Of a stretch of 64,000 nucleotides of DNA, positions 41,907 to 50,563 are shown in pieces. The stretch lies in contig JACKHE010000001.1 of assembly GCA_020639135.1 (NCBI GenBank), positions 186,001 through 250,000 of the forward strand. The letters are read 5' to 3'. The notes under the pieces were generated by a model. It was given only the letters and a program-made list of their open reading frames with translations, was not told the DNA's origin and searched no databases. Both the position numbers and the translations under genes were made by a program. The first letter of the stretch is position 1, and each line of letters opens with the position of its first letter. The DNA comes from Phycisphaeraceae bacterium. Lineage in GTDB: Bacteria > Planctomycetota > Phycisphaerae > Phycisphaerales > UBA1924.

Positions 41907-44900
41907 CTATTCCGTGTCCAGCACCACGGTTCCCGGGCCGGAAGTCACGAGAATCCGTCCGTCCAATAAGGCCAGTCGGGTCGGCGTATGAAACAGACCG
42001 ATCTGTCGGGATTTCTCCAGGGCACAGCTCCCCATCGAGAAGAACTGGAGGTCGTAGTAATAAACCTCCTCGTCGATGGCCGAAGCGACCATGTTGATCG
42101 TGACGAACCGGTCGGCGCCGAACGCCGCCGGCAGCATCATCGTGGTTGACGGCCGGTGATCCACACCAACCAGGGCGCCCCGACGGTCGTAGAGCAGGAT
42201 CCCGATCGTCGTCGAGAAGGCGGCGCGATCGCCGACGGCGCCGCCCTGGATCGGCGAGGAGGCGTTGACACGCCCCTGGGTCGGCATCGGATCGGGCATC
42301 GGCTGGCCGCTCTCGGTCTCGATCTGCCGGAGGTCGCCCCGGTCATTGAAGACCACGATCCTGCCCGGGAAGACCCAGGCCTCGACGGTGCGCCGGCCCG
42401 CGGCCCCGCCGACGCTCCAGCGCCGGCGCCCGGTGAAGACGTCGTAGAGCGAGACGGCGCCGGCCGTCCCGACGATCGCCTCGCCGCTCTCGGTGATGCG
42501 GACCCAGTGGGCGGGCCCGGTCTCCAGGTCGATCGTGTGCAGGGGCTGCCCGGTCCTGTTGTCGTAGAGCGAGATCGTGGGAATCGAGATCCCGCCGCCG
42601 CCTCCCGGGTTCCGCTGCCCGACGAAGCAGGCGACGCCGGCGTTGATCGCGAAATCCGTCACACCGTCCAGCGCGGCCTCGCGACGCCAACGCTCACGCC
42701 CGGAGACCTTGTCGTAGGCGACGACCCGCCCGCCCCGGTCCGCGATCACAAGCGAACGGTCGTCCATCGCGATGCGCTGCTCCGTCGCGGGGCGCGCGCC
42801 GTCGAGTGGGGTCGGGATCAGACGCTCGGTCTCTCCGGGGTCCAGCGTGAAGAGCTTCGCCAGCGGCGTGGAGGACCAGGCGAGCTCGCCGGTCTTCGCG
42901 TCCCAGCGTTCGTACACCCAGCCGTCGTCGGTGAGTCTCGACAGGAAGACCGACTCTTCGTCGTAATCGATGAGCGTGGTGTTCTCATCGGATGCGACCG
43001 CCCAGCGCTGCATGAGCCCGGACGGCGCCGCGTTCGACCAGAGCGCAAACTCGCCCTCGTGTTCGAGCATGACGGCGTCGGTGGGGTCGCCGACCACCCG
43101 GCGGATGACCGGCGTCAGGACCGACCAGCCGTCGAGTGTCTGGCTGGGCGGTGTGTCGGCGAGGAGCCCGACCCGCGGTCGGCGGTCGAGCAACGACAGG
43201 CGCCGATCAAGCTCCTGGCGGAGCAGCGTGGTGTCGATCGGCGACCCGCCGTCGGTGAGCGTGAGCGTCCGGTGCTGCCGGTTCAACCTCCGGAGCAGAT
43301 CCGACGCCGCCGAAACTCGCCCGGCGTCGGCGAGTTGGTTGATCAGGCGACCGGCGATCTCGCCGAGCAGCGCATCGTCCACTTCCAGCGCGTCCTCGGC
43401 GGAGAGCAGCCCCGATTCGAGCGCGAAGACGGCGCCGTGGGGCCTGCCCCGGGAGAGGTACGCCCCCGAGGCGTCCAGCCAGGCCTGCACGCCGGCCCGC
43501 GCTACGGGGTAGCGCAGCGCGATCTCGGTGTACGACTCGGGCCCCGATCCGGGCGCCACCGCGGCGAGCTGTCGCCGCGCTTCAATCTCGTACGCCGCGT
43601 ACACATCCGGGCCGTGCCGGCGGACGACGCGTCGCAGGCTGCGGGTCGATTCGTCCTGCGCCCTGGCGCTGACGCCCTCGACCGGGATCGAGGCCTGCGC
43701 CAGGTTCGGGTCGTCCAGGACACGCTGGTACGACTCGACCGCCAGGTCGGTGCGCCCCTCCGCCTCGTAGAAGCGGCCCCGGGCCATCAGGTGCTGGACG
43801 CGCTCGGCGGGCTCCGCCGCGGCCCGGCCCAGCTCGACGATGAGCTGCTCGAGCTGATCGCTGGCGAGCATGCCCAGCTGCGGGTCGTTCTCGTCCGGCT
43901 CGACCATCGAGAGCAGCGATCTGAACAGCCTGTTCCGGGCGGCGCGGTTGGTCTCGGTTCTCGGCGCCAGCTCGATCGACGCGAGCGCCTGCTCGACGGC
44001 CGGCAGGATGCGGTCGGGCTTGGCGGCGCGGTACGCGAGCTCCGCGAAGGTCACGGCGGGGGTCGGGTCCGAGGGCGTCTCGCGCATGCGGTCGCCGAGC
44101 ACGCGCTGCGCGACGTCCCAGAGCAGGTACGTGCGCACCTCGGATTCGTCGATGACCACGAGCTGGCTCTCCAGCGCCAGCACGTTGCCGGGCTCCTCCA
44201 GGTGTGTCAGCGACGGTTCGGCGCCGTCGGTTCCCGAGAGCGCTGCGCTGCGCAGCCCGGTCCTCGTCGGCGCCAGCACCGTGTCGCCGGCGATCACCAC
44301 CCGGCCCTGGAACGACTCCGACCCCAGGTCCATCGGAGCCTGCGCCCGGGCGGATTCGCCGGGAAAGGCGACGGTCTCGATCGAGAACACCTTCGAGACC
44401 CCCACGATCACCAGCCGATCGCCCGAGGCGAGCAGGTACAGCGGCGACTGCTCCTCGCCCAGGAGGCTGAACACGCTCCGGCTGGAGATGACCCTCCCGC
44501 TCTGCGCGTCGAGCTCGTCGAGGCGCTGGTTGTCCGGCGTGAGGACGTAGAGCGAGTCGCCCATGACCACGGCGCCGGTCGAGGCCCAGGGCTCACGGGG
44601 GACCACGAGGTTCTGGTCCACGCGAAGATCGCGCACCCAGAGTGTCCGGCCGCTGACGGCCTCGACCGCCGCGACGAAGCCGAGCGAGTCCTCGATGTAC
44701 ACCACGCCCCGGCTCGCAACCGGCAGCGCCCCCGCGGCTCCGCTGGAGGCAAACGGGAGCGTCCCCGTGGAGCCGAGCGGCCGCCGCCACAGTGGCCTGC
44801 CGGTCGCCAACTCGAGCCCGACGAGCTGCACGCTGTCGAGTCGGCGCTCGGCCAGGTTCTTCGAGACCACCGCGACAACGACGCCCTGATCGATCAGCAA

Positions 44901-46157
44901 CCGTCCGACGACCGTCGCGCCCTGCAGCGTCGGGTCCGCCAGCCGGAGCGGGGTGCGCCACCGGATCACGCCGGTCTCGGCGTCGATCGCGACGATCGTC
45001 GTGGCGCCGTCGCGGATCATGTCGGTCGATTCCGGCGCCGACGCGACGGCCCACCGACCCCTGACGGTGACGGTCTCGGCCGAATCCGTGTCGCCGGAAC
45101 GCCCCCCCGCGCGGTTCATGGTCCGCGCCCGCTCGGGGTCGGCATCGACGCCCTCGAGCATCAAGGGGGTCCGCCACCGGGGAGAGAGCGTGAACCGGTC
45201 CCACGCCGCCACGGTGGAGCCGTCACTGATGTAGATGGTGTCGCCGGCGACGGTCGGCAGCACGCGCCAGGGCTTGGCGTTGCCGCGCAGCCTGGTGAGC
45301 CTGGGGCGTGAGTTGACCTCGGGCTCCTCCTCGGATTCCAGCGACAGGCGCTCCGACCACAGGGGTCTCGAGACGATCCCGCTCAGGTCAACGCGGGGGC
45401 CGGGCTCGAAGGGCGTCACGCCGCGCTTCTGGTCGGGGCCGGGGATCGGTTCGAGAGCATCGATCGGCGCCAGCCCGGCCTCGTCGCGCCAGCGCTGCAC
45501 CACCGCCAGGATGCGCGGGTCCGGGGGCAGGTACCGCGCGACCTGCGTCGCGAGCGTCGCGAAGAGCGCCGCGGGCTCCGCATCGCGCCGTGTGGGATGG
45601 TCCTCGAGCGATCGGAGCGTCAGCCACGCGGCGTCGAACTGCGCCGACTCCAGGCGCCGCTGCGCCAGGCGGATCGCGCAGTCGAACCCCGCCGGGGTCA
45701 GCAGCGCGACGCGTTCGACCTCGTCGTGCATCCCCAGGTCCGCAAGCCGCTGCGCCTCGGCGGACTCCGCCGCGAGGTAGCGCTCGAAGAGCACGTCGTT
45801 GCGCAGCAGCATCCTGTTGATGACGTCGCGGACGGCGTCGTACAGCGCGGGATCATCGGCGGCTGGCAGAACACGCTCCCCCTCGGTGCGCTGCAACGCC
45901 CGGAGCACCTCCACCGCCTCGTCCACGTTGCCCCTGGCGAGCTGGTCCTCGGCGCGGTTGATGCCCTCGCTGGCGGCGGTCGAGTCGTCGGTGTAGATCG
46001 CCGACTGGCCGGTCTGCCCCGGCGCGAGCGATGGCGACGCGGCAATCAGGGCGAGCAGGGCGAGCCGGGCGAGCCGGCTCAGGCGGGCGCCGCTCCAGCG
46101 CCGGGGCCCCCCGGGATCCCGGTTTTCTCGGCGGGCTGTGCTGGGCGCTCCGATCAT
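41907..46157 (-). CDS. Very large exported TPR / PQQ beta-propeller protein
   Basis: A 1416-residue protein. A long basic N-terminus leads into a signal-like helix (LARLALLALIAASPSLAPG). Residues ~50-230 are helical repeats (INRAEDQLARGNVDEAVEVL). Residues ~270-700 contain PQQ-type propeller blades (TIYISDGSTVAAWDRFTLSP, TIVAIDAETGVIRWRTPLRL, LVGLELATGRPLWRRPLGS). A helical middle follows (~720-1000), then a second blade set (YERWDAKTGELAWSSTPLAK, VVAYDKVSGRERWRREAALD, VSLYDVFTGRRRWSVGG). BamB-like propellers act as envelope scaffolds. No catalytic residues are seen; a periplasmic assembly role is inference. Confidence 0.8.
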   Translation of the reverse strand: MIGAPSTARRENRDPGGPRRWSGARLSRLARLALLALIAASPSLAPGQTGQSAIYTDDSTAASEGINRAEDQLARGNVDEAVEVLRALQRTEGERVLPAADDPALYDAVRDVINRMLLRNDVLFERYLAAESAEAQRLADLGMHDEVERVALLTPAGFDCAIRLAQRRLESAQFDAAWLTLRSLEDHPTRRDAEPAALFATLATQVARYLPPDPRILAVVQRWRDEAGLAPIDALEPIPGPDQKRGVTPFEPGPRVDLSGIVSRPLWSERLSLESEEEPEVNSRPRLTRLRGNAKPWRVLPTVAGDTIYISDGSTVAAWDRFTLSPRWRTPLMLEGVDADPERARTMNRAGGRSGDTDSAETVTVRGRWAVASAPESTDMIRDGATTIVAIDAETGVIRWRTPLRLADPTLQGATVVGRLLIDQGVVVAVVSKNLAERRLDSVQLVGLELATGRPLWRRPLGSTGTLPFASSGAAGALPVASRGVVYIEDSLGFVAAVEAVSGRTLWVRDLRVDQNLVVPREPWASTGAVVMGDSLYVLTPDNQRLDELDAQSGRVISSRSVFSLLGEEQSPLYLLASGDRLVIVGVSKVFSIETVAFPGESARAQAPMDLGSESFQGRVVIAGDTVLAPTRTGLRSAALSGTDGAEPSLTHLEEPGNVLALESQLVVIDESEVRTYLLWDVAQRVLGDRMRETPSDPTPAVTFAELAYRAAKPDRILPAVEQALASIELAPRTETNRAARNRLFRSLLSMVEPDENDPQLGMLASDQLEQLIVELGRAAAEPAERVQHLMARGRFYEAEGRTDLAVESYQRVLDDPNLAQASIPVEGVSARAQDESTRSLRRVVRRHGPDVYAAYEIEARRQLAAVAPGSGPESYTEIALRYPVARAGVQAWLDASGAYLSRGRPHGAVFALESGLLSAEDALEVDDALLGEIAGRLINQLADAGRVSAASDLLRRLNRQHRTLTLTDGGSPIDTTLLRQELDRRLSLLDRRPRVGLLADTPPSQTLDGWSVLTPVIRRVVGDPTDAVMLEHEGEFALWSNAAPSGLMQRWAVASDENTTLIDYDEESVFLSRLTDDGWVYERWDAKTGELAWSSTPLAKLFTLDPGETERLIPTPLDGARPATEQRIAMDDRSLVIADRGGRVVAYDKVSGRERWRREAALDGVTDFAINAGVACFVGQRNPGGGGGISIPTISLYDNRTGQPLHTIDLETGPAHWVRITESGEAIVGTAGAVSLYDVFTGRRRWSVGGAAGRRTVEAWVFPGRIVVFNDRGDLRQIETESGQPMPDPMPTQGRVNASSPIQGGAVGDRAAFSTTIGILLYDRRGALVGVDHRPSTTMMLPAAFGADRFVTINMVASAIDEEVYYYDLQFFSMGSCALEKSRQIGLFHTPTRLALLDGRILVTSGPGTVVLDTE

Positions 46158-46277
46158 GAACGTGATGGTCCCTTCGTCCTCGGTTTATCCGGCGCAATCC
46201 CTACGCCCGTCCAGTGTACGCCCCACGACCGGGCGCGTTCGTTGACGCCCGGCCGGCGCCGAGCCGATAGCGACCGC

Positions 46278-46748
46278 GTGAACCACCGCCGCCCCATCCC
46301 CTCGCCTCTTGCCGGATGCCGCGTCGTGTGGAGGGCGTTCCGGAGCCGGTACGGGCTGACCGCGGCCGGCTCGGCCGAGCGGCGCGTGGCGGCGCTGGCG
46401 CTGGCGATCACACTGATGGGCCTGGCCGACCTGGCCCTGACGCTGACGTACATGCGGACAACCGGGATGTACGAGTTGAACCCGGTCGCGCGGATGATGG
46501 TTGCGACCGGGGGCACGCCGCAGCTGATCGTCTTCAAGCTGCTGACGCTCTCGTGCAGCGCGGGGCTGCTCTACCTGCTCCGCCGGCGCCCGGTCGCCGA
46601 ACCGACCGCCTGGTGCTGCGCGCTGGTCATGGGCCTGCTCTCGGTGCACTGGATGCTGTACACGAACAGCATCGCGAACCCCGAGGTCTGGCACGGCATG
46701 CAGCTGGCGATGGCCGACGGGATGTTCGTGAAGATCGACGGCCCCTGA
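46278..46748 (+). CDS. DUF5658-like membrane protein
   Basis: About 156 residues with three to four transmembrane helices. The pattern LALAITLMGLADLALTLTYMRTTGMYELNPVARMM, with conserved D..LT and ENP-like ELNP, is that of DUF5658 proteins; further helices are LIVFKLLTLSCSAGLLYLL and CALVMGLLSVHWMLYTNSIA. The start is taken as GTG at 46278; upstream in-frame sequence is antisense to the propeller gene and Arg-rich. Divergent from the 1416-residue gene. Function unknown. Confidence 0.65.
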   Translation: MNHRRPIPSPLAGCRVVWRAFRSRYGLTAAGSAERRVAALALAITLMGLADLALTLTYMRTTGMYELNPVARMMVATGGTPQLIVFKLLTLSCSAGLLYLLRRRPVAEPTAWCCALVMGLLSVHWMLYTNSIANPEVWHGMQLAMADGMFVKIDGP

Positions 46749-46768
46749 CAGCCACACACCGGCGCCGG

Positions 46769-47896
46769 TCAGGACGTGACCGCCGCGGGAGCCGTTGCGC
46801 TCTCGGACGCCGACCCCGCCTCGGCCCGCCGCTGCGCCATCGTCACCGCAAGACGCAACGCCGCGCCCATGCTCGACGCGTCCGCCCGGTTCCTGCCTGC
46901 GATGTCGTAGGCGGTCCCGTGGTCCGGGCTGGTGCGCACCGTGGGGAGGCCGATCGTCACGTTCACGGCGTCCTTCCAGTCGAGCAGCTTGACGGGGATC
47001 AGGCCCTGGTCGTGGTACATCGCGACGACGATATCGAAGGCGCCGCCCAGCGCCCGGTTGAAGATCGTGTCGGCCGGGTAGGGGCCGCTCGCCTGGATGC
47101 CCTGCGCGACGGCCAGCTCGATCGCCGGCGCGATGAGCCGGGTCTCCTCATCGCCGAGCAGCCCCGCCTCGCCGGCGTGGGGGTTGAGGCCGCAGACGCC
47201 GACGCGGGGATTCACGATGCCCTGCGCCCGGCACGCGTCGCTCGCGAGGTCGATCGCGTCGAAGACCCTGCCGATGGTCAGGGCGTTGCGGATGTCCATG
47301 AGCGGGATGTGCGCCGTGGCGAGCACGACGCGCATCCTGGGGGTCTGGAACATCATCGCGTGACGCTTCGCCCTGGTGCGCTGCGCGAAGAGCTCGGTGT
47401 GGCCCGGGTAGGCCTGCCGGCCGGCCATCGCCCAGGCTTCCTTGCTGATCGGGCCCGTCACGACGGCGTCAACGTGCAGCGGGTCGGCGCCGGGGAGCAT
47501 CGCCATCTCGATGGCGCGCTCGACGAAGCGGAACGAGACGCCGCCGCCGTCGCGCGTCGGGCCGGGTTCGAGGCCCCCCGGCGCGCCGACGAGCCGCACG
47601 CTGTCGTCGTCGAAGAGCGCCACGCCCCGCGCCGCCATCGCAGTCGAGGCGACCGGCGAATCCATCGGCGCCCGCCACCAGTAGGGCTCGATCTCCGCCA
47701 GGTCGGCGGCGTACTGCATGGGCTCGGCCATCCCCAGCACGACGAACCGCGCCGACTGCCGCAGCGCGGGGTCCGCTAGCGCCCTGACCACCACCTCCGG
47801 CCCGACCCCGTAGGGATCGCCCATCGTCACGGCGACCCGGGGAATAGCCGCCGGGGTGGTCGTGGGAACCGGATTGGCGTCGGGAATCGGCTTCAT
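46769..47896 (-). CDS. pdxA: 4-hydroxythreonine-4-phosphate dehydrogenase
   Basis: A 375-residue enzyme of the DXP-dependent pyridoxal phosphate pathway; it oxidises 4-phosphohydroxy-L-threonine. Signatures: VAVTMGDPYGVGPEVVVRAL (~21), VVTGPISKEAWAMAG, YPGHTELFA (metal His), CGLNPHAGEAGLLG (second metal His), AMYHDQGLIPVK (third His) and NVTIGLPTVRTSPDHGTAYD. A Pro/Thr-rich 18-residue N-terminal extension precedes the fold. Stand-alone; the stop lies 20 bases from the convergent membrane-protein stop. PLP is the cofactor of CBS and the gamma-lyase encoded at 61-64 kb. Confidence 0.95.
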   Translation of the reverse strand: MKPIPDANPVPTTTPAAIPRVAVTMGDPYGVGPEVVVRALADPALRQSARFVVLGMAEPMQYAADLAEIEPYWWRAPMDSPVASTAMAARGVALFDDDSVRLVGAPGGLEPGPTRDGGGVSFRFVERAIEMAMLPGADPLHVDAVVTGPISKEAWAMAGRQAYPGHTELFAQRTRAKRHAMMFQTPRMRVVLATAHIPLMDIRNALTIGRVFDAIDLASDACRAQGIVNPRVGVCGLNPHAGEAGLLGDEETRLIAPAIELAVAQGIQASGPYPADTIFNRALGGAFDIVVAMYHDQGLIPVKLLDWKDAVNVTIGLPTVRTSPDHGTAYDIAGRNRADASSMGAALRLAVTMAQRRAEAGSASESATAPAAVTS

Positions 47897-47904
47897 CAGC
47901 GATA

Positions 47905-47910
47905 ATCCTA
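47905..47910 (-). promoter_or_regulatory. Leaderless-type -10 box of pdxA
   Basis: TAGGAT ends eight bases before the ATG at 47896. Confidence 0.4.
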
Positions 47911-48006
47911 GGTGGCCCGAAAGACGCCGGGACGGATCCCGTAGAAAGGTCGGCGGGCGGGGCCCGCCTCCGGGGTACGCTCATTGACTGCGACGGGGCA
48001 ACCATC

Positions 48007-48534
48007 ATGATCGGCGACGCGGCGACGATGAACAACGGGCAATCGAACAAGTGGCAGGCCCGGTGGAACAAGACCCACCTGCACGTCTCGCGGCTCGTCG
48101 AGGAGGGGCCCCTCCGGCAGAGCGAGGCGCTCCGCGATGAGCACGCCACCGAGGCGGAGCGCACCTACACCACCTTCCAGCACCTCGTGGGGCTCGTCAG
48201 CGCCCTGGACGCCGGCATGGGGCTGATGGGGATGATCGGCTCGATCGTCATGTGGCGGATCAAGTCGAAGGAATCTCCCTTCTACGACGATCACGGGCGT
48301 GAGGCGGTCAACTTCCAGCTCTCACTCTTCGTGTATTTCATCGTCGGGTGGCTCATCCTCGCGTTGTTCACACTCGTCACGCTCGGATTCGGCGTCGTGC
48401 TGGCGGCTCCGATCGGCGGTCTCGGCATCATCGGCCTGATCGTGCTCCGCTTCGTGGGCTGCATCCGGGGCGCGATCGCCGCCAACCGGGGCGAGTACTA
48501 CCGCTACCCGATGTGCCTGCGGTTCCTCGTCTGA
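48007..48534 (+). CDS. DUF4870 / TIC20-like membrane protein
   Basis: A 175-residue protein. A charged N-terminal ~55 residues precedes the DUF4870 core: TFQHLVGLVSALDAGMGLMGMIGSIVMW (helix 1), KSKESPFYDDHGREAVNFQLS (the conserved motif between helices), FVYFIVGWLILALFTLVTLG (helix 2), VVLAAPIGGLGIIGLIVLRF (helix 3) and YYRYPMCLRFL. The function of the family is unknown. The start could be 48007 or the internal Met at 48028. It is followed by lptB on the same strand, but that gene has its own promoter-like box. Confidence 0.78.
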   Translation: MIGDAATMNNGQSNKWQARWNKTHLHVSRLVEEGPLRQSEALRDEHATEAERTYTTFQHLVGLVSALDAGMGLMGMIGSIVMWRIKSKESPFYDDHGREAVNFQLSLFVYFIVGWLILALFTLVTLGFGVVLAAPIGGLGIIGLIVLRFVGCIRGAIAANRGEYYRYPMCLRFLV

Positions 48535-48576
48535 TCGCCGGTTGACCGCGCTATCGCATCTGCAAACACCACGCCG

Positions 48577-48582
48577 TACACT
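48577..48582 (+). promoter_or_regulatory. Leaderless-type -10 box of lptB
   Basis: TACACT ends seven bases before the ATG at 48590; no Shine-Dalgarno. Confidence 0.5.
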
Positions 48583-48589
48583 TGGCCCG

Positions 48590-49402
48590 ATGGGACCGCT
48601 CCTCGAAGCCGAAGATCTGCGGAAGTTCTACGGAGGCCGCGCCGTTGTTGACGGCGTCTCCTTCACCGTCGATTCGAGCGAGATCGTCGGGCTCCTGGGC
48701 CGCAACGGCGCCGGTAAGACGACCAGCTTCCGCATGACGATCGGGATGATCGACCGCGACGGCGGGCGTGTGACGTTCGCCGGTCGGGACGTCTCGGCGC
48801 TGCCCATGTACCAGCGCGCCAGGCTGGGGATGGGCTACCTCAGCCAGGAGCCGAGCGTGTTCGGGCGCCTCAGCGTCGAGAAGAACGTGCTGGCGATCCT
48901 CGAAACCCGGGGAATGAGCCGGGCGCAGCGGAAGCAGCGCGCCGCGGAGCTGCTCGACCAGTTCTCGCTCACCCACACCGCGAAGCAGCTCGCCCGGACG
49001 TGCTCCGGCGGCGAGCGGCGCAAGCTGGAGATCGCCAGGTCGCTGGCGACCGATCCCTCGCTGCTCCTGCTTGATGAGCCCTTCTCGGGGGTTGACCCGA
49101 TCGCCGTGGAGGACCTGCAGGCGGAGATCCGCCGCCTCTCGGAGATGGGCATCGCCGTGCTGATCACCGACCACAACGTGCAGCAGACGCTGCGCGTGTG
49201 CGACCGGGCGTACGTGATCGAGGAGGGCCGGGTCCTCCGCGAGGGCTCACCGCGGGAGCTGATCAACGACAAGGTCGTCCGGGAGTCCTACCTGGGCTCG
49301 CTTTTCCGGGGCGACGAGTTCGACGACCTGCCGCTGCGCAAGCCCCGGCGCCAGCCCCCGGGCGAGGCCGCTTCCGAGGACGCCCCGGTTGAGGTACGTT
49401 GA
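48590..49402 (+). CDS. lptB: LPS export ABC transporter ATP-binding protein LptB
   Basis: About 270 residues, the cytoplasmic ATPase that drives LptFG to extract lipopolysaccharide. Motifs: Walker A GLLGRNGAGKTTSFRM (~36), the LptB-specific GYLSQEPSVFGRLSVEKNVLAILE (~87), ABC signature CSGGERRKLEIARSL (usual Leu replaced by Cys), Walker B LLLLDEPFSGVDPIAV and ITDHNVQQTLRVCDRAYVI. A ~30-residue Pro/Arg-rich C-terminal extension goes beyond the usual ~240 residues. The start is ATG 48590, placed by the TACACT box. The presence of LptB argues for a diderm envelope with LPS-like glycolipid; LptA/C/F/G are not in the window. Confidence 0.92.
   Translation: MGPLLEAEDLRKFYGGRAVVDGVSFTVDSSEIVGLLGRNGAGKTTSFRMTIGMIDRDGGRVTFAGRDVSALPMYQRARLGMGYLSQEPSVFGRLSVEKNVLAILETRGMSRAQRKQRAAELLDQFSLTHTAKQLARTCSGGERRKLEIARSLATDPSLLLLDEPFSGVDPIAVEDLQAEIRRLSEMGIAVLITDHNVQQTLRVCDRAYVIEEGRVLREGSPRELINDKVVRESYLGSLFRGDEFDDLPLRKPRRQPPGEAASEDAPVEVR
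49395..49400 (+). promoter_or_regulatory. Leaderless-type -10 box of the PEGA lipoprotein gene
   Basis: TACGTT ends six bases before the ATG at 49407, overlapping the end of lptB. Confidence 0.4.
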
Positions 49403-49406
49403 CGCC

Positions 49407-49817
49407 ATGCGACGCACGCACCGCGCCATCGTGACGACCGCCCTGGGCGCGATGGCCGCGTCGTCGATGACCGGCTGCCTGCACCGGCGGATCTTCATCG
49501 CCTCCGACCCGCCCGGCGCGACGGTGCATCTCAACGACGTCGAGGTCGGGCGCACGCCGGTGGAGGTCGATTTCACCTACTTCGGCGTGTACGACGTGCG
49601 CCTGAGCAAGCCCGGCTACGAGCCGATCGTCACGAGCGAGAACGCCAAAGCGCCGGTGTACGAATGGCCGGGCATCGACCTCATCGCCGAGGCGATCCCC
49701 GCGGACATCACGACCGAGATCCGCTGGTCGTACACGCTGATGCCGGTTGACAACGACATCGATTCGGTGCTGGAGCGGGCGCGCGAGCTGCGGGATGATC
49801 TCGGCGACGATCGCTGA
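49407..49817 (+). CDS. PEGA-domain lipoprotein
   Basis: A 136-residue protein. Leader MRRTHRAIVTTALGAMAASS ends with lipobox MTGC, so it is probably lipid-anchored outside the inner membrane. The mature part is a PEGA domain: IFIASDPPGATVHLNDVEVGRTPVEVDFTYFGVYDVRLSKPGYEP. PEGA domains are found in surface-layer and envelope proteins. It starts 4 bases after the lptB stop, so it may be an envelope accessory gene co-transcribed with lptB, although it also has its own box. Confidence 0.82.
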   Translation: MRRTHRAIVTTALGAMAASSMTGCLHRRIFIASDPPGATVHLNDVEVGRTPVEVDFTYFGVYDVRLSKPGYEPIVTSENAKAPVYEWPGIDLIAEAIPADITTEIRWSYTLMPVDNDIDSVLERARELRDDLGDDR

Positions 49818-49842
49818 TCCGTGCCACGACACGCGCGGTGTC

Positions 49843-50505
49843 TCACTCCGTCGGGACCCCGATCGCCGTCGCAGGAACGCCGACCACACAGGCCCCATCG
49901 GGCGTATCACGGATCACCGCCGCACCGGCGCCGACGATCGCGTCAGCGCCGATGTGGACGCCCGGCAGCACGCGGGCGCCGAGCCCGATCAACGTCCCGG
50001 AACCGACGTGGACCGAGCCGCCCAGAGCCGCGTCGGGAGCGAGGTGGGCGTTGTCGCCGAGGATGACGTCGTGCTCGACGATCGCGCCGGAGTTGACGGT
50101 GCAGTGGGCGCCGATCCTGGCATCGGTGTGGACGATCGCGCCGGGGCCGATGAAGACGCCCGGGCCGATCGTCGCGCTGGGCGCCACGATCGCGCCCGGG
50201 TGGATGACCGTGGCGTACTCGCCCTCGATCCGGCTGATGCAGTCACGCCGCAGGCGCAGGTCGCCCAGCGCGATGATCGAGGGGTGGCGGCGGGTCAGCT
50301 CGCGCTGGCCGATGGAGACGAGGGCGCCGAGGCGCTCGGCCGTCGCCCCCAGCGACGCCGCGGGGTCGTCATCGAGGAAACCCGAGATCCGCCAGCCCGC
50401 CAGCAGCGCCGCCTCCGCGACGACCTTCGCGTGCCCGCCGCCGCCGATGATCAGCAGGCTCCGGGGATGCTCGGCGTGGTTCGGGGTGTTGGATCGTTCG
50501 GTCAT
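49843..50505 (-). CDS. NeuD/PglD-type sugar O-acyltransferase
   Basis: A 220-residue acetyltransferase. An N-terminal Rossmann-like domain (SLLIIGGGGHAKVVAEAALL, GFLDDDP) binds the nucleotide sugar; the C-terminal left-handed beta-helix has hexapeptide repeats (ATVIHPGAIVAPSATIGPGV, GAHCTVNSGAIVEHDVILGD, GVHIGADAIVGAGAAVIRD). It resembles NeuD (sialic acid) and PglD (bacillosamine) enzymes that acetylate sugars for surface glycans. No other glycan genes are adjacent. It is divergent from mqnA with 58 bases between starts. Confidence 0.87.
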   Translation of the reverse strand: MTERSNTPNHAEHPRSLLIIGGGGHAKVVAEAALLAGWRISGFLDDDPAASLGATAERLGALVSIGQRELTRRHPSIIALGDLRLRRDCISRIEGEYATVIHPGAIVAPSATIGPGVFIGPGAIVHTDARIGAHCTVNSGAIVEHDVILGDNAHLAPDAALGGSVHVGSGTLIGLGARVLPGVHIGADAIVGAGAAVIRDTPDGACVVGVPATAIGVPTE

Positions 50506-50551
50506 TCGGTGGTCGGCGCCGCGGCGGGCGCCCTCGGGTGGTCAGGCACTC

Positions 50552-50557
50552 TACCAT
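50552..50557 (+). promoter_or_regulatory. Leaderless-type -10 box of mqnA
   Basis: TACCAT ends six bases before the ATG at 50564. Confidence 0.4.
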
Positions 50558-50563
50558 GCCGGC

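Noticed and set aside
42156..45311. A ~1050-codon plus-strand frame inside the propeller gene
   Set aside because: It is the antisense shadow of the PQQ-propeller gene, with no recognisable fold.
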